A DNA stretch of 38,301 nt, from assembly GCA_017508425.1 (NCBI GenBank), contig JAFVYZ010000038.1, positions 1 through 38,301 on the forward strand, given 5' to 3'. The notes below the pieces were generated by a model. That model was not told the DNA's origin, did no database searches, and saw only the letters and a program-made list of their open reading frames with translations. Positions within the stretch are counted from its first letter, which is position 1. Every line of letters begins with the position of its first letter. Positions 1-7,246 of the stretch are shown one piece after another. A program made the translations under genes and the position numbers. This DNA is from Clostridia bacterium. Its GTDB lineage: Bacteria > Bacillota > Clostridia > Oscillospirales > CAG-272.

Positions 1-8
1 TGATGTTA

Positions 9-35
9 AAAAACCCGCCCTCGTGGCGGGTTTTT
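9..35. terminator. Intrinsic terminator, GGCGGG stem
   Basis: An 11-bp inverted repeat (9-19 and 25-35) with a 5-nt loop ctcgt, flanked by A and T runs so it could act in both directions. Any gene it terminates on the plus strand lies left of the window. The same AAAAACCCGCC/GGCGGGTTTTT stem recurs at 1848-1873 and 5046-5074 with different loops. Confidence 0.85.
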
Positions 36-43
36 GTTTTGGC

Positions 44-140
44 TTCTCGCCCTGCACAGGGCGAGAACCTGAAAGATCCAAACAACAGTGTAGCATTTGA
101 AGTTCTATGGTGGATCTTTCCACAAAGGCGCAGCCTTTGT
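44..140. repeat. Three consecutive inverted repeats
   Basis: Three palindromes follow each other without a gene between them. TTCTCGCCCT/AGGGCGAGAA is at 44-53 and 58-67. GAAAGATCC/GGATCTTTC is at 71-79 and 112-120. ACAAAGGC/GCCTTTGT is at 122-129 and 133-140. They form the left part of a palindrome-dense locus that continues to about 387. No protein-like reading frame is convincing here, and the function is unknown. Confidence 0.7.
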
Positions 141-164
141 AAACAAGCACCAGCAGGGGGAGCC

Positions 165-200
165 AAAAATAAAGCACTTCGAAAGAAGTGCTTTATTTTT
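165..200. terminator. Long bidirectional terminator-like hairpin
   Basis: A perfect 16-bp inverted repeat (165-180 and 185-200) closes a GAAA tetraloop. The outer A5/T5 ends give a U-tract in both directions. No gene within the window obviously ends here, so it is an orphan terminator-like stem. It directly precedes the alternating hairpin array at 203-387, an arrangement repeated at 22038-22301. Confidence 0.75.
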
Positions 201-202
201 AT

Positions 203-387
203 CCAAGCCGCAGGCTTGGCATATCATTGACGCACGAGGTGCGGCGTATATCATCAAGGGCGGGCTTGCCCGCCCTTGTATCTCATCACGCGCCAGCGTG
301 TATTTCCTGCGGCTTGATGATATACAACACTTCGTGTTGATGATATGCAATTCCTTCGGAATTGATGATATCCACGGCTTTGCCGTG
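203..387. repeat. Hairpin array with ATATCAT/ATGATAT linker units
   Basis: Seven short hairpins with unrelated stems lie in series: 203-219, 231-243, 255-278, 287-300, 325-339, 348-364 and 373-387. Stems are 5-11 bp and loops 2-4 nt, usually gca, ttc or ttt. A constant linker separates them. It reads ATATCAT at 221-227 and 248-254 (with a variant at 280-286) in the left half, and its reverse complement ATGATAT at 317-323, 340-346 and 365-371 in the right half. The unit therefore changes orientation part way through. No coding signal is visible. Confidence 0.8.
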
Positions 388-470
388 ATTTTATAGCGTG
401 CATTTTGTCCCTACATTGGACTTAAACCAGTGATATCTAAGAGCAAACCACACGGCTTGCTATGTACGTT

Positions 471-497
471 AATAGCGCCAACGGCGCGTCATGATGT
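471..497. repeat. 27-nt direct repeat, copy 1, with GCGCC/GGCGC hairpin
   Basis: This 27-nt segment is identical to 665-691. It contains a hairpin GCGCC-aac-GGCGC (475-487) followed by ATGATGT, which resembles the ATGATAT linker of the array at 203-387. A related GATATCTAAG precedes it at 432-441. The rest of 388-724 is gene-free: a CT-rich stretch (about 530-600, with CCCCGAGGGG at 590-599) and nothing else that can be assigned. Confidence 0.75.
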
Positions 498-664
498 TGC
501 GCTGTGCTGCGATTTTAGACAAGGCCCGTCAGAGGAACCTCCCCACCTCCCGCCCACACCCCAGCGCTCCGCGCCACCCCTCGCCGTCCCCCGAGGGGAT
601 ATTCTTTTTCACCATTGCATCTTTTCCCCGACCTTACGGGCTCGAGCCGGCGATATCCAAGTAT

Positions 665-691
665 AATAGCGCCAACGGCGCGTCATGATGT
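665..691. repeat. 27-nt direct repeat, copy 2
   Basis: Exact copy of 471-497, with the same hairpin at 669-681. It is preceded by GATATCCAAG (651-660), which matches GATATCTAAG near copy 1 except for one base. The distance from that motif to the repeat differs between copies, so the two units are diverged versions of a larger element. Confidence 0.75.
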
Positions 692-724
692 CGCACATCG
701 CTCTTGCGGCGTGTTTCTATTACA

Positions 725-760
725 GATAAAAAAGGGACGCGAGCGCGTCCCTTTTTTATC
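725..760. terminator. Bidirectional intrinsic terminator
   Basis: A perfect 17-bp inverted repeat (725-741 and 744-760) with a 2-nt centre, a GC-rich core GGGACGCG and A6/T6 flanks. It lies about 32 nt beyond the stop codon of the minus-strand HAD phosphatase gene and is the likely terminator for it. Confidence 0.9.
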
Positions 761-792
761 TTTTTGGTATGCTTTTAGCCCTATAAAGCTAT

Positions 793-1581
793 TTATATTT
801 TCCCTTCCAGGATCAATTTTTCAAGCGTTTCTATGACCTCGGCGGCGGCAGATTCCCAAACCGCTGCTTTTGTGACGTAGGTGGCGATGTTTTTTAAGCG
901 GTCCGTTGCATTTGCAACGGCAAAGGAAAGGTCGCATTTTTCAAACAAGGGGATATCGTTTTCATAGTCCCCCATGCCCACAAGCACGCGCGCCCCGAGC
1001 TTTTCCTTGAGAATGTTTGCCGAAACGCCTTTGGTATATTCGGTTTGCATGATCTCAAGGTACGTCGCAAAGCTCCGCGCAAACGTGTATTGCGGATAAT
1101 CAAGGGTTTCGCAAAATGCCTTCAGCCGATCTCCGTCGGCGGCGCTCGGGCAATTCAGAGTGACCTTGTATTTTTCGGTGGCGAGAGCTTCTTTTTTTCC
1201 AAATTCGGCGTATTCATCGAGGGTATATTGCTTGATTCCGTTGATACCAAACACGTTTATTTTCACCACGTTTAGGCCCGAAGCCAAAATTTCATCGACG
1301 GCCTCAAAGACGCCGCCATCAAGAGATCCCTTGCGCAGGATCTCGCCGCTGCCGACGTCGCAAATGAGGGCACCGCCAAAACAAATGCAGTAGGTGTTGG
1401 GTTTGACAAGATGCTGATTTTCGAGAAGATAATCGGGGGCTCTTCCGCTTGTGATCGAAAAGCGTCCGCCCTCGGCCATAAAATAATTTATTGCCGCCCT
1501 CGTCTTTTCGGGCATCGTTTTTTTGTAAAACAGCGTGCCGTCCCAATCCGAAGCGATCAAAACTCCATCAAATATTCCCAT
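793..1581 (-). CDS. HAD-superfamily phosphatase (Cof/YidA type)
   Basis: A 262-residue protein, the usual length for Cof-type HAD phosphatases, which hydrolyse small cytosolic phosphate esters such as sugar phosphates. The HAD signature is complete: motif I SDWDGT (nucleophile D12, acid/base D14), motif II ITSGR (43-47), motif III lysine K184 in TKGVSA, and motif IV GDYEND (204-209). Residues between about 80 and 180 would form the C2-type cap that sets substrate choice. There is no signal peptide. The ATG is preceded by AAGGAG at a suitable distance and by a good promoter (1615-1643). The gene is monocistronic, with terminator 725-760 downstream. The family is certain; the substrate cannot be read from sequence. 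Confidence 0.9.
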   Translation of the reverse strand: MGIFDGVLIASDWDGTLFYKKTMPEKTRAAINYFMAEGGRFSITSGRAPDYLLENQHLVKPNTYCICFGGALICDVGSGEILRKGSLDGGVFEAVDEILASGLNVVKINVFGINGIKQYTLDEYAEFGKKEALATEKYKVTLNCPSAADGDRLKAFCETLDYPQYTFARSFATYLEIMQTEYTKGVSANILKEKLGARVLVGMGDYENDIPLFEKCDLSFAVANATDRLKNIATYVTKAAVWESAAAEVIETLEKLILEGKI

Positions 1582-1614
1582 GCCATATTCTCCTTTTCGT
1601 TATCGCCATTTCTT

Positions 1615-1643
1615 ATTATACCATTTTGGGGAAGGCTTTTCAA
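1615..1643 (-). promoter_or_regulatory. Promoter of the HAD phosphatase gene
   Basis: Read on the minus strand: TTGAAA (1638-1643), 17-nt spacer, TATAAT (1615-1620). It lies about 34 nt upstream of the start codon. Confidence 0.8.
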
Positions 1644-1749
1644 TGATCTCGACGAATTTTACGTGTCGTATTTTGAGCATATCGCGAAGTCTCCGCTTTT
1701 GAAAATTGAACGTTACGAGCTGTTCAAGAAAATGTGTCGCTTTTCATGA
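1639..1749 (+). other. Possible short gene remnant (protein-like frame)
   Basis: An open frame of 36 codons ending in TGA at 1747-1749 reads like protein (FNDLDEFYVSYFEH..., ending KKMCRFS), without a start codon or ribosome binding site. It overlaps the -35 of the HAD gene promoter. It could be the decayed 3' end of a lost gene or chance. The remainder of the gap 1644-1911 holds only small inverted repeats around 1800-1840 and the terminator at 1848. Confidence 0.2.
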
Positions 1750-1847
1750 AGGGACTTTGATGTAGTGGATATTGCGTGGGGGGCTTTTGCGAGACGCTTC
1801 GCACGATCGGTGCGATCGTCCCCGCGGCATCGCCGCTTATATAAAAG

Positions 1848-1873
1848 AAAAACCCGCCATATGGCGGGTTTTT
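1848..1873. terminator. Bidirectional intrinsic terminator, GGCGGG stem
   Basis: A perfect 26-nt palindrome, AAAAACCCGCCAT and its reverse complement. It lies 38 nt past the stop of the minus-strand lyase gene. It shares its stem with the terminators at 9-35 and 5046-5074. Confidence 0.9.
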
Positions 1874-1911
1874 GTTTCAGTGCAATTGTAAAGAGCAACA
1901 CTCACAGCGCA

Positions 1912-3915
1912 TCAAATATTGACCTTAAGGCTTCGCGTCCTGCCGCTGTGCTCGGTAACGGTAACACATACCGTGCCGTTCTCTACCGTTGCCTCGACCG
2001 ACGAAATCACACCGCCCGCCTTGTGTGCTTCGATCACATTGACGTACACGGGGCATTTTTCGTTGGTGCGCTCAAGCAAATACGAAACGCGTTTATCCGC
2101 AGGATTGTCGGGTGCTTGCGCGTAGATCATATCGCAGTTACGGGTCAGCGTATATACGTCAAGGGAAAGCTCGCCTTTTTTAAACTCGCTTTTCAAAACT
2201 CCGCCCGTTGGCTTTAAAATATATGCGTGATCTACGTAGCTTTGCGCACCCTTATCGGAGAGTTTTCCGATATATTCGGCATCGCTTGGCAGCTGTGCCT
2301 TAGCGGCAACGTGGAGCGTCCATTCCTTTTTCAGCTCGTTTTCCGATTTTACCGAAAAAACGTCTATAAAATACGTATCGTGCCAGGATATGATGCGTCG
2401 CATACGCACACCCCGGTACGCCTCGTCACTCCATTGCTTTATCGTGAAGGTGTCGGGCATGGTATATGCCTCGGGCGGCAGTGTTTCGGCATCAAGATAA
2501 ATATCGTCGGGGGCATTTACCCTGTATTCGTTGACCACCGTTTCGCAGGGCGCCATATTTTCGCCGTCTATGACCACGGTATTATGGCTTGCGGTGTTTT
2601 TGTAATAGCCGTAATGAAGGGGAGAACCGTAGCCCGACGACGTGCCGAAATCGACACATAGCCCCGCGTCAAAGGCGTCAAACGAGATGGAAAGGCGATC
2701 GTAGTGGTCATGCTCGCCGCCGTAGGGCAACGCCTTGAAGATCAGATATCTATCGTCTGTTCCGTGCAGCTTGGCAAGATTTGAGCCGCGGCTTGATATG
2801 TAATTTTTCTTTTCAAGCGGGGGGAGCTTTTCGGGGAGCGAATCGACACCGTATAGCAGTGCCTCAAGTGAGCTCTCGCGCGCAGCGTCCCCATAAGTGG
2901 CGGCAAGCAGTGGCAGGAGCTCTTCGCTCAGAAGTGCCGCATAGGCGTATTCGCAGATGCCCGACATGCCCAAAAGGGGGTTACCACCGTCGTTAAAGGC
3001 TGCTATTTTATGATTTCCCACGTAAAGATTTTTCAAAAACAGCAGTGCGCTCTCAAGCTTTTTTCGGTAATGCGGATCTTTGAATAAGCTGTATTTCGTG
3101 TTTTTTGCCATTTGCTCAAACAGCATAAACCAAGAAAGCGAATAGCGGTGATACCACCCTGACCCCTCAAACCAAAAGCCGTCCTCGAGGTAAGCGTGGT
3201 CGATCTGATATTTTAAGCCGTATTTGGAATTGCAGGCGAATTCCACAAGCCGCTCGTCATTTATGGCGAGTCCGATCGCTGCGATCGAGGTGCAGATCGC
3301 GACCTCGTGATTATGAAGCTGAGGCGTGAGATATTTGATTTGATGCTCGGCTGCGGGGCGTAGAAGATCCGCTTCAATATGCTCGATCTCATCTGCCGTC
3401 AGCTCGTTTTTTATCAGCGCATACGCACGGGAAAGGCTGCATATCGGGTCGCAGTCGCTCAGCACCTGCGAAAGAAAGCGCCCGGGGTTGTTATAGGGGA
3501 TCCCGCCGTGCACCTCGTAATTTTTATAGTTGTCCGCATAGCCGAGCAGAATCTGCCTTGCGGTTTCAAAATAGGCTTTTTGTTCGGAGCCGACATAGGC
3601 GAGTGCGAGCTGATATGCGGCATTGGTCGTCATAACGAGCACCTTGCACCACCAAGCGCCGAGATAGGGCTCACCTGTATGAACACTGCCGCAATTTGAG
3701 CAGACAAAGCGCTCGTTGCAGTCATAATCAAATAGGAGCGCTGCGCCGCACTGCGGGCAGGAGAAATAGTGGTTCCAGGTGCCAAGACCCGTTTTTTGTA
3801 TATATAGCTTCCTTCTTACGTTGGCGGTCTTGGCATCGATCGCCTCAAGGAAAGCCGGGGCTTTGCGCACCCTTTCCTTGATACGTTTTATATCGCTTTG
3901 AGAATAGATCTCCAT
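1912..3915 (-). CDS. Heparinase II/III-type polysaccharide/oligosaccharide lyase
   Basis: A 667-residue protein. It has an N-terminal zinc ribbon (C53, C56, C72, C75), a central helical toroid and a C-terminal heparinase II/III-like beta domain starting around residue 380. Catalytic candidates fit heparinase II: NHE at 202-204 (His and Glu), a tyrosine in GWYHRY (Y255 or Y258), and H402/H404 in GGEHDHYD. The later HNT (444-446) is typical of the beta domain. The family cleaves uronic-acid-containing chains by beta-elimination. There is no signal peptide, so it probably acts on imported oligosaccharides in the cytosol. The start is the ATG at 3915, 7 nt after AAGGAGA; an in-frame ATG further upstream overlaps the promoter and is rejected. 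It is divergent from the isomerase gene at 4183. The exact substrate is unknown. Confidence 0.85.
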   Translation of the reverse strand: MEIYSQSDIKRIKERVRKAPAFLEAIDAKTANVRRKLYIQKTGLGTWNHYFSCPQCGAALLFDYDCNERFVCSNCGSVHTGEPYLGAWWCKVLVMTTNAAYQLALAYVGSEQKAYFETARQILLGYADNYKNYEVHGGIPYNNPGRFLSQVLSDCDPICSLSRAYALIKNELTADEIEHIEADLLRPAAEHQIKYLTPQLHNHEVAICTSIAAIGLAINDERLVEFACNSKYGLKYQIDHAYLEDGFWFEGSGWYHRYSLSWFMLFEQMAKNTKYSLFKDPHYRKKLESALLFLKNLYVGNHKIAAFNDGGNPLLGMSGICEYAYAALLSEELLPLLAATYGDAARESSLEALLYGVDSLPEKLPPLEKKNYISSRGSNLAKLHGTDDRYLIFKALPYGGEHDHYDRLSISFDAFDAGLCVDFGTSSGYGSPLHYGYYKNTASHNTVVIDGENMAPCETVVNEYRVNAPDDIYLDAETLPPEAYTMPDTFTIKQWSDEAYRGVRMRRIISWHDTYFIDVFSVKSENELKKEWTLHVAAKAQLPSDAEYIGKLSDKGAQSYVDHAYILKPTGGVLKSEFKKGELSLDVYTLTRNCDMIYAQAPDNPADKRVSYLLERTNEKCPVYVNVIEAHKAGGVISSVEATVENGTVCVTVTEHSGRTRSLKVNI

Positions 3916-3957
3916 AACGTCTCCTTTTAGTTGTGCGGTGAGGCTTGTTTTCAGCTG

Positions 3958-3991
3958 ATTATAATGTAACATAGCGCCGTGTCAATGTCAA
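3958..3991 (-). promoter_or_regulatory. Promoter of the lyase gene
   Basis: On the minus strand TTGACA (3980-3985), 16-nt spacer, TATAAT (3958-3963). A second TTGACA (3986-3991) stands 17 nt from TACATT (3963-3968), so two overlapping start sites are possible. Confidence 0.7.
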
Positions 3992-4111
3992 GACTTGGAT
4001 CAATAAGATTTTAGCAAGCGGCAGGTATTTTTTGGGGGGCTTTTGCGATCGCTCATTGGATAAAAGGGAAAAGGTGTTATTGTTTTTTACAACTTTTTTA
4101 TCTTTTCTTCC

Positions 4112-4140
4112 TTGTCATTTGGGGCGGGGATTGCTATAAT
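4112..4140 (+). promoter_or_regulatory. Promoter of the TIM-barrel isomerase gene
   Basis: TTGTCA (4112-4117), 17-nt spacer, TATAAT (4135-4140). The start codon follows 42 nt later, with AAGGAG at 4171-4176. The gap 3992-4111 between the divergent promoters shows no other recognisable feature. Confidence 0.8.
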
Positions 4141-4182
4141 TTTTATAGATCAGAGCAAATTCTCACAAAAAAGGAGTACGCG

Positions 4183-5040
4183 ATGTTACTTTCCACCAAT
4201 ATGATCAGGGTTCACGACGCATTTGGCATCAAGGGCATGTTTGACGTGCTGGCGAATGCGGGGTTTGAGGGCATTGATTTTAACCACGACGTGGCTGAAT
4301 ACTGCAGCGCGGAGCACGACAAGGCGTTTTACGAGGATCTTGCCGCTTACGCAAGAGAAAAGGGGATTGCGATTTGTCAGGCGCACGCGGCCTTCCCCCC
4401 GAGCTTTTTAAACGATGAGGAAAAGACCGAGCGGCGCTTCCTTGAGATCGTGCAAGGCATCAAAAATGCGGCGTATATGGGCGCGCCGATGACCGTGGTG
4501 CATCCTTGCACGCATCTTGATTGCTACGAGGGTGATAATTTTGAGAAAATGTTTCAATACAATCTCGATTTTTACAGGCGCCTGATTCCTGTTGCCAAGG
4601 AGCACGGCATCAAGCTGGCGATCGAAAATCTCGGCCGTAAGGCGATCACCAACAAGCCCGAGGGGCTTTGTCGGTTGTATGACGCGCTTGACAACCCCGT
4701 GTTTACTGTTTGCTTTGATATGGGGCATTGTTTGCTGCACGGCGTCGATCCCGCCGAGGCGATCCGCACGCTCGGACACCGTTTGGTGGACGGGTGCATC
4801 CACGTTCACGATAATATGGGTGACGCGGACTCTCACACCCTGCCTTATTACGGAAAAATCGACTGGGAGAGCGTGATGCAGGCGCTCGCGGACATCGGTT
4901 ACAAGGGCGATCTCAACTATGAGGCATCGGGCTTTATCAAGGATATCCCCGTGGCGCTTCGCCCCGACGGACTTTCCTATATGGCAAAGGTCGGCCATCA
5001 TTTGATAAGCCGCTTTGAGTATTACAAAAATAATGGATAA
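4183..5040 (+). CDS. Xylose isomerase-like TIM-barrel sugar (phosphate) isomerase/epimerase
   Basis: A 285-residue protein of the AP endonuclease 2/xylose isomerase-like fold (the IolE/IolI/ketose epimerase group). Metal ligand candidates lie at the expected strand ends: E148 in AIENLG, D179 and H182 in CFDMGH, H209 in IHVHDN and E247 in NYEASG. Such enzymes bind a divalent metal and isomerise or epimerise sugars or sugar derivatives in the cytosol. Start: ATG with AAGGAG 6 nt upstream. It has its own promoter (4112-4140) and its own terminator (5046-5074), so it is monocistronic. It lies back to back with the lyase gene, which suggests a shared sugar-catabolic role; that link is an inference. 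The substrate is unknown. Confidence 0.85.
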   Translation: MLLSTNMIRVHDAFGIKGMFDVLANAGFEGIDFNHDVAEYCSAEHDKAFYEDLAAYAREKGIAICQAHAAFPPSFLNDEEKTERRFLEIVQGIKNAAYMGAPMTVVHPCTHLDCYEGDNFEKMFQYNLDFYRRLIPVAKEHGIKLAIENLGRKAITNKPEGLCRLYDALDNPVFTVCFDMGHCLLHGVDPAEAIRTLGHRLVDGCIHVHDNMGDADSHTLPYYGKIDWESVMQALADIGYKGDLNYEASGFIKDIPVALRPDGLSYMAKVGHHLISRFEYYKNNG

Positions 5041-5045
5041 ATCTC

Positions 5046-5074
5046 AAAAACCCGCCCCGTTGGGCGGGTTTTTT
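5046..5074. terminator. Intrinsic terminator, GGCGGG stem
   Basis: AAAAACCCGCCC (5046-5057), loop cgtt, then its complement and a T6 run ending at 5074. It begins 5 nt after the stop codon of the isomerase gene. Confidence 0.92.
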
Positions 5075-5082
5075 GGTGTTAC

Positions 5083-5111
5083 TTGACACGTAGGGTAGGA
5101 TATGCTACAAT
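5083..5111 (+). promoter_or_regulatory. Strong promoter of the ECF S-component gene
   Basis: Consensus TTGACA (5083-5088), 17-nt spacer ending in an extended -10 TGC, TACAAT (5106-5111). The leader to the start codon is only about 45 nt and holds a small CCCC/GGGG hairpin (about 5129-5142). That is too short for a typical substrate riboswitch. Confidence 0.88.
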
Positions 5112-5162
5112 GTATTTACATAAAATCCCCTCGAACGGGGCTTGATTTTGGGAGAAACAGAG

Positions 5163-5696
5163 ATGCGGAGCTTAACGAAAAAACGGGTAACGGCGCTGGT
5201 GACGGCGGCCATGCTTTTGGCGCTGGGGCTTGTGTTGCCGTCCCTTGTGGGGAATATCAAGGAGATTGGCGACTCTCTTTTGCCGATGCATTTGGCGGTG
5301 ATGCTGTGTGGCATCCTTTGCGGAGGATGGTACGGGCTTGGCACGGGGCTTATGATGCCGTTTTTGCGCGCCGTATTCTTCGGGATGCCGCCCCTTTATC
5401 CGAACGCTGTATGGATGGCGTTGGAGCTTGCGACCTACGGTCTTGTGATCGGACTTTTGTACGCGCGCGGCAAGGCTTATCGAAGAGGATATTTGTTTTT
5501 TTGCCTTGTCAGCTCCATGCTTTTGGGGCGCGTGGTGTGGGGGATCGCCAAGGCGGTGCTGCTCGGTATCGGCGGCAAGCCCTTTGGGTGGCAGGCCTTT
5601 TTTGTGGGCGGATTTATCGATGCCGTACCGGGGCTTTTGCTTCAATTGGTACTCATCCCTCTGACCGTCGAATTGCTTGAAAAAAGAAAAAAATAA
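5163..5696 (+). CDS. ECF transporter S component (substrate-binding membrane subunit)
   Basis: A 177-residue, very hydrophobic protein with about six membrane segments (roughly residues 10-30, 40-60, 65-85, 85-105, 110-135, 145-170) and the size of S components of energy-coupling factor vitamin/micronutrient importers. The GGWYGLGTG and GMPPLYPNA segments resemble unclassified ECF S proteins; the ligand cannot be told. Start: the ATG at 5163 follows GGGAGA. An in-frame TTG at 5142 lies before the ribosome binding site and is rejected. The shared A, A' and T components are not in this window. The gene is transcribed alone from a strong promoter and stops at the bidirectional terminator 5709-5745. 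Confidence 0.75.
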   Translation: MRSLTKKRVTALVTAAMLLALGLVLPSLVGNIKEIGDSLLPMHLAVMLCGILCGGWYGLGTGLMMPFLRAVFFGMPPLYPNAVWMALELATYGLVIGLLYARGKAYRRGYLFFCLVSSMLLGRVVWGIAKAVLLGIGGKPFGWQAFFVGGFIDAVPGLLLQLVLIPLTVELLEKRKK

Positions 5697-5708
5697 GCTC
5701 TTGCTTGC

Positions 5709-5745
5709 AAAAAAGCCGAGAACGTGACACGTTCTCGGCTTTTTT
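5709..5745. terminator. Shared bidirectional terminator between convergent genes
   Basis: An 18-bp perfect inverted repeat (5709-5726 and 5728-5745) with A6/T6 ends, placed 12 nt after the ECF S-component stop and 25 nt after the convergent aminotransferase stop. Confidence 0.93.
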
Positions 5746-5770
5746 CGCCCCTTTGAGGGGCAGTTTGCAT

Positions 5771-7078
5771 TTATTTGCCGGCCTGCATTTCGGCAACGGA
5801 TTCAAGAATGGCATCTGCCATATACTCAAGCTGCTCATCGGACAGGCCATACAGCGGCAGGTGTGTAAATCTCTTGTAGAATACCTCCTCGCAAACGGGG
5901 CAGGTCTTGGCGATCTCGTCGGTGTCATAGCCCATGTCGCTCACCACCTTGAAGCGGTAAAGCGGACCGAAGTGGGGAATGTTGGTTACACCCTTCTCCT
6001 CGAGCTTTTTCTTCAAGAGCTGTACGTCGCCGCCTGCCTTGGCAGGGTCGATTTGAAGAAGATAGAGGTGGAAGGTGGGCTTGATCTCGTCGTTTCCGAG
6101 ATCCTGCGGGATAATGGCGTCATTTTCGGCAAGACGGCTGTTGAGGTATGCGGCGGCGCGACGGCGGGTCTCGATGATCTCCTCGTTGCGGGCGATCTGG
6201 AGCTTCAGGCCAAGACCCTGAATTTCGGTGGTGGAGTAGTTTGCCGCCACAAAGGGCTTTTCTTTACCCATAATGGGGGTAATGTTGTAAAGCCAGTTCT
6301 TGATGGGTGCGGAGAAGTCAAGACCGAGGAAGCGTGCGCGCTTCATTTCAGCCCCAAAATCGGGGATGTTGGTGGTGGCAATGCCGCCCTCACCAAAGGA
6401 GGTGATGTTCTTGACCTCGTGGAAGCTGAAGGCGGCGAAATCGCCGATCGTACCGATCTTGCGACCCTTGTACATCGCGCCAAAGGCGTGTGCGGCGTCC
6501 TCAAGGACGAGAATATCGTGCTTCTTGGCAAGCTCCATGATGGGATCAAGGTCCACGGGATAGCCGCCGATATGTACGGGCACGATCATCTTGGTCTTGT
6601 CGGTGATCTTGCGTGCCACGTCCGCGGGATCCATATTGATGGTGCGGGGATCGACATCGGCAAATACCAGCTTGCAGCCGATCGCCAAGGGGTAGGCCAT
6701 GGTGGCAACAAAGGTAATGGCGGGCACGATCACCTCATCGCCGGGCTTCAGGTTTGCGTACTTGTATGCGATCTCAAAGCCCGAGGTCGCGTTGGTGACA
6801 AAGGTGCTGGTGGTGGTGCCAAGGTACTCGTTGCACGCCTCCTCAGCTGCCTCCACCTGCGAGGCAAGGGAAAGCTTGCCGGGAGGGGTTGCGATCTCAT
6901 CGAGCTTTTTGACCTGCTCAAAGACGGCGGCGATGGCGTTGTCATAGGCCTCACCCTCGCCCTGCATCAGAAACCGGATGATCTCCATTAAGTCCGCGAC
7001 GTTGTAGTTTTCACCCACTGCCGCCCACGGCACGCGTGTGGCACCTGTATTGTAACGAAAGTCGGTTGCTTTTTTCAT
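5771..7078 (-). CDS. DegT/DnrJ/EryC1/StrS-family PLP aminotransferase
   Basis: A 435-residue fold-type I aminotransferase of the sugar aminotransferase family, which transfers an amino group (usually from glutamate) to keto-sugars. Visible motifs are GDEVIVPAITFVAT (113-126), EDAAHAFGA (193-201, with D194 binding the PLP ring nitrogen) and SFHEVKNITSFGEGG (218-232), whose K223 is the Schiff-base lysine. The C-terminal substrate region follows from about 330. Start: of two adjacent ATGs (7081 and 7078), the second sits 5 nt from GGAGG and is preferred. No nucleotide-sugar genes adjoin it, so the product (a cell-surface or antibiotic-type amino sugar, or an inositol derivative) is open. It lies divergent to the amidohydrolase gene at 7296. 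Confidence 0.9.
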   Translation of the reverse strand: MKKATDFRYNTGATRVPWAAVGENYNVADLMEIIRFLMQGEGEAYDNAIAAVFEQVKKLDEIATPPGKLSLASQVEAAEEACNEYLGTTTSTFVTNATSGFEIAYKYANLKPGDEVIVPAITFVATMAYPLAIGCKLVFADVDPRTINMDPADVARKITDKTKMIVPVHIGGYPVDLDPIMELAKKHDILVLEDAAHAFGAMYKGRKIGTIGDFAAFSFHEVKNITSFGEGGIATTNIPDFGAEMKRARFLGLDFSAPIKNWLYNITPIMGKEKPFVAANYSTTEIQGLGLKLQIARNEEIIETRRRAAAYLNSRLAENDAIIPQDLGNDEIKPTFHLYLLQIDPAKAGGDVQLLKKKLEEKGVTNIPHFGPLYRFKVVSDMGYDTDEIAKTCPVCEEVFYKRFTHLPLYGLSDEQLEYMADAILESVAEMQAGK

Positions 7079-7141
7079 CATATCCTCCCAAAATAGAAAA
7101 TTTTTGTTTGGCTCAGGGGCAAAAGCACCCCTTATAAAAAA

Positions 7142-7150
7142 ATTATAACA
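7142..7150 (-). promoter_or_regulatory. Extended -10 promoter of the aminotransferase gene
   Basis: On the minus strand TGT TATAAT (TATAAT at 7142-7147) forms an extended -10. The -35 region is poor. The leader to the start is about 60 nt and contains a small AGGGG/CCCCT hairpin (7115-7132). An ATTGT/ACAAT inverted repeat at 7189-7203 lies between the two divergent promoters. Confidence 0.6.
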
Positions 7151-7246
7151 AACAACGCGCCCCTTTGGTAGGAAGAATGCATAAGAAAATTGTAAAAAAC
7201 AATTAATTTTGCGGGAGAAAGACGGATGGGAAAATCCGATTTTGGA

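Noticed and set aside
203-387. CRISPR array
   Set aside because: The constant unit is only 7 nt, changes orientation, and the pieces between are self-complementary hairpins, not unique spacers. No cas genes are present.
430-666. Open frames in the first 790 bases as genes
   Set aside because: They run through inverted repeats, lack ribosome binding sites and read as low-complexity proline-rich peptides.
5112-5162. Riboswitch ahead of the ECF S-component gene
   Set aside because: The leader is only about 50 nt, too short for the TPP, cobalamin, preQ1-II or folate classes usually linked to ECF genes; no conserved core was recognised.
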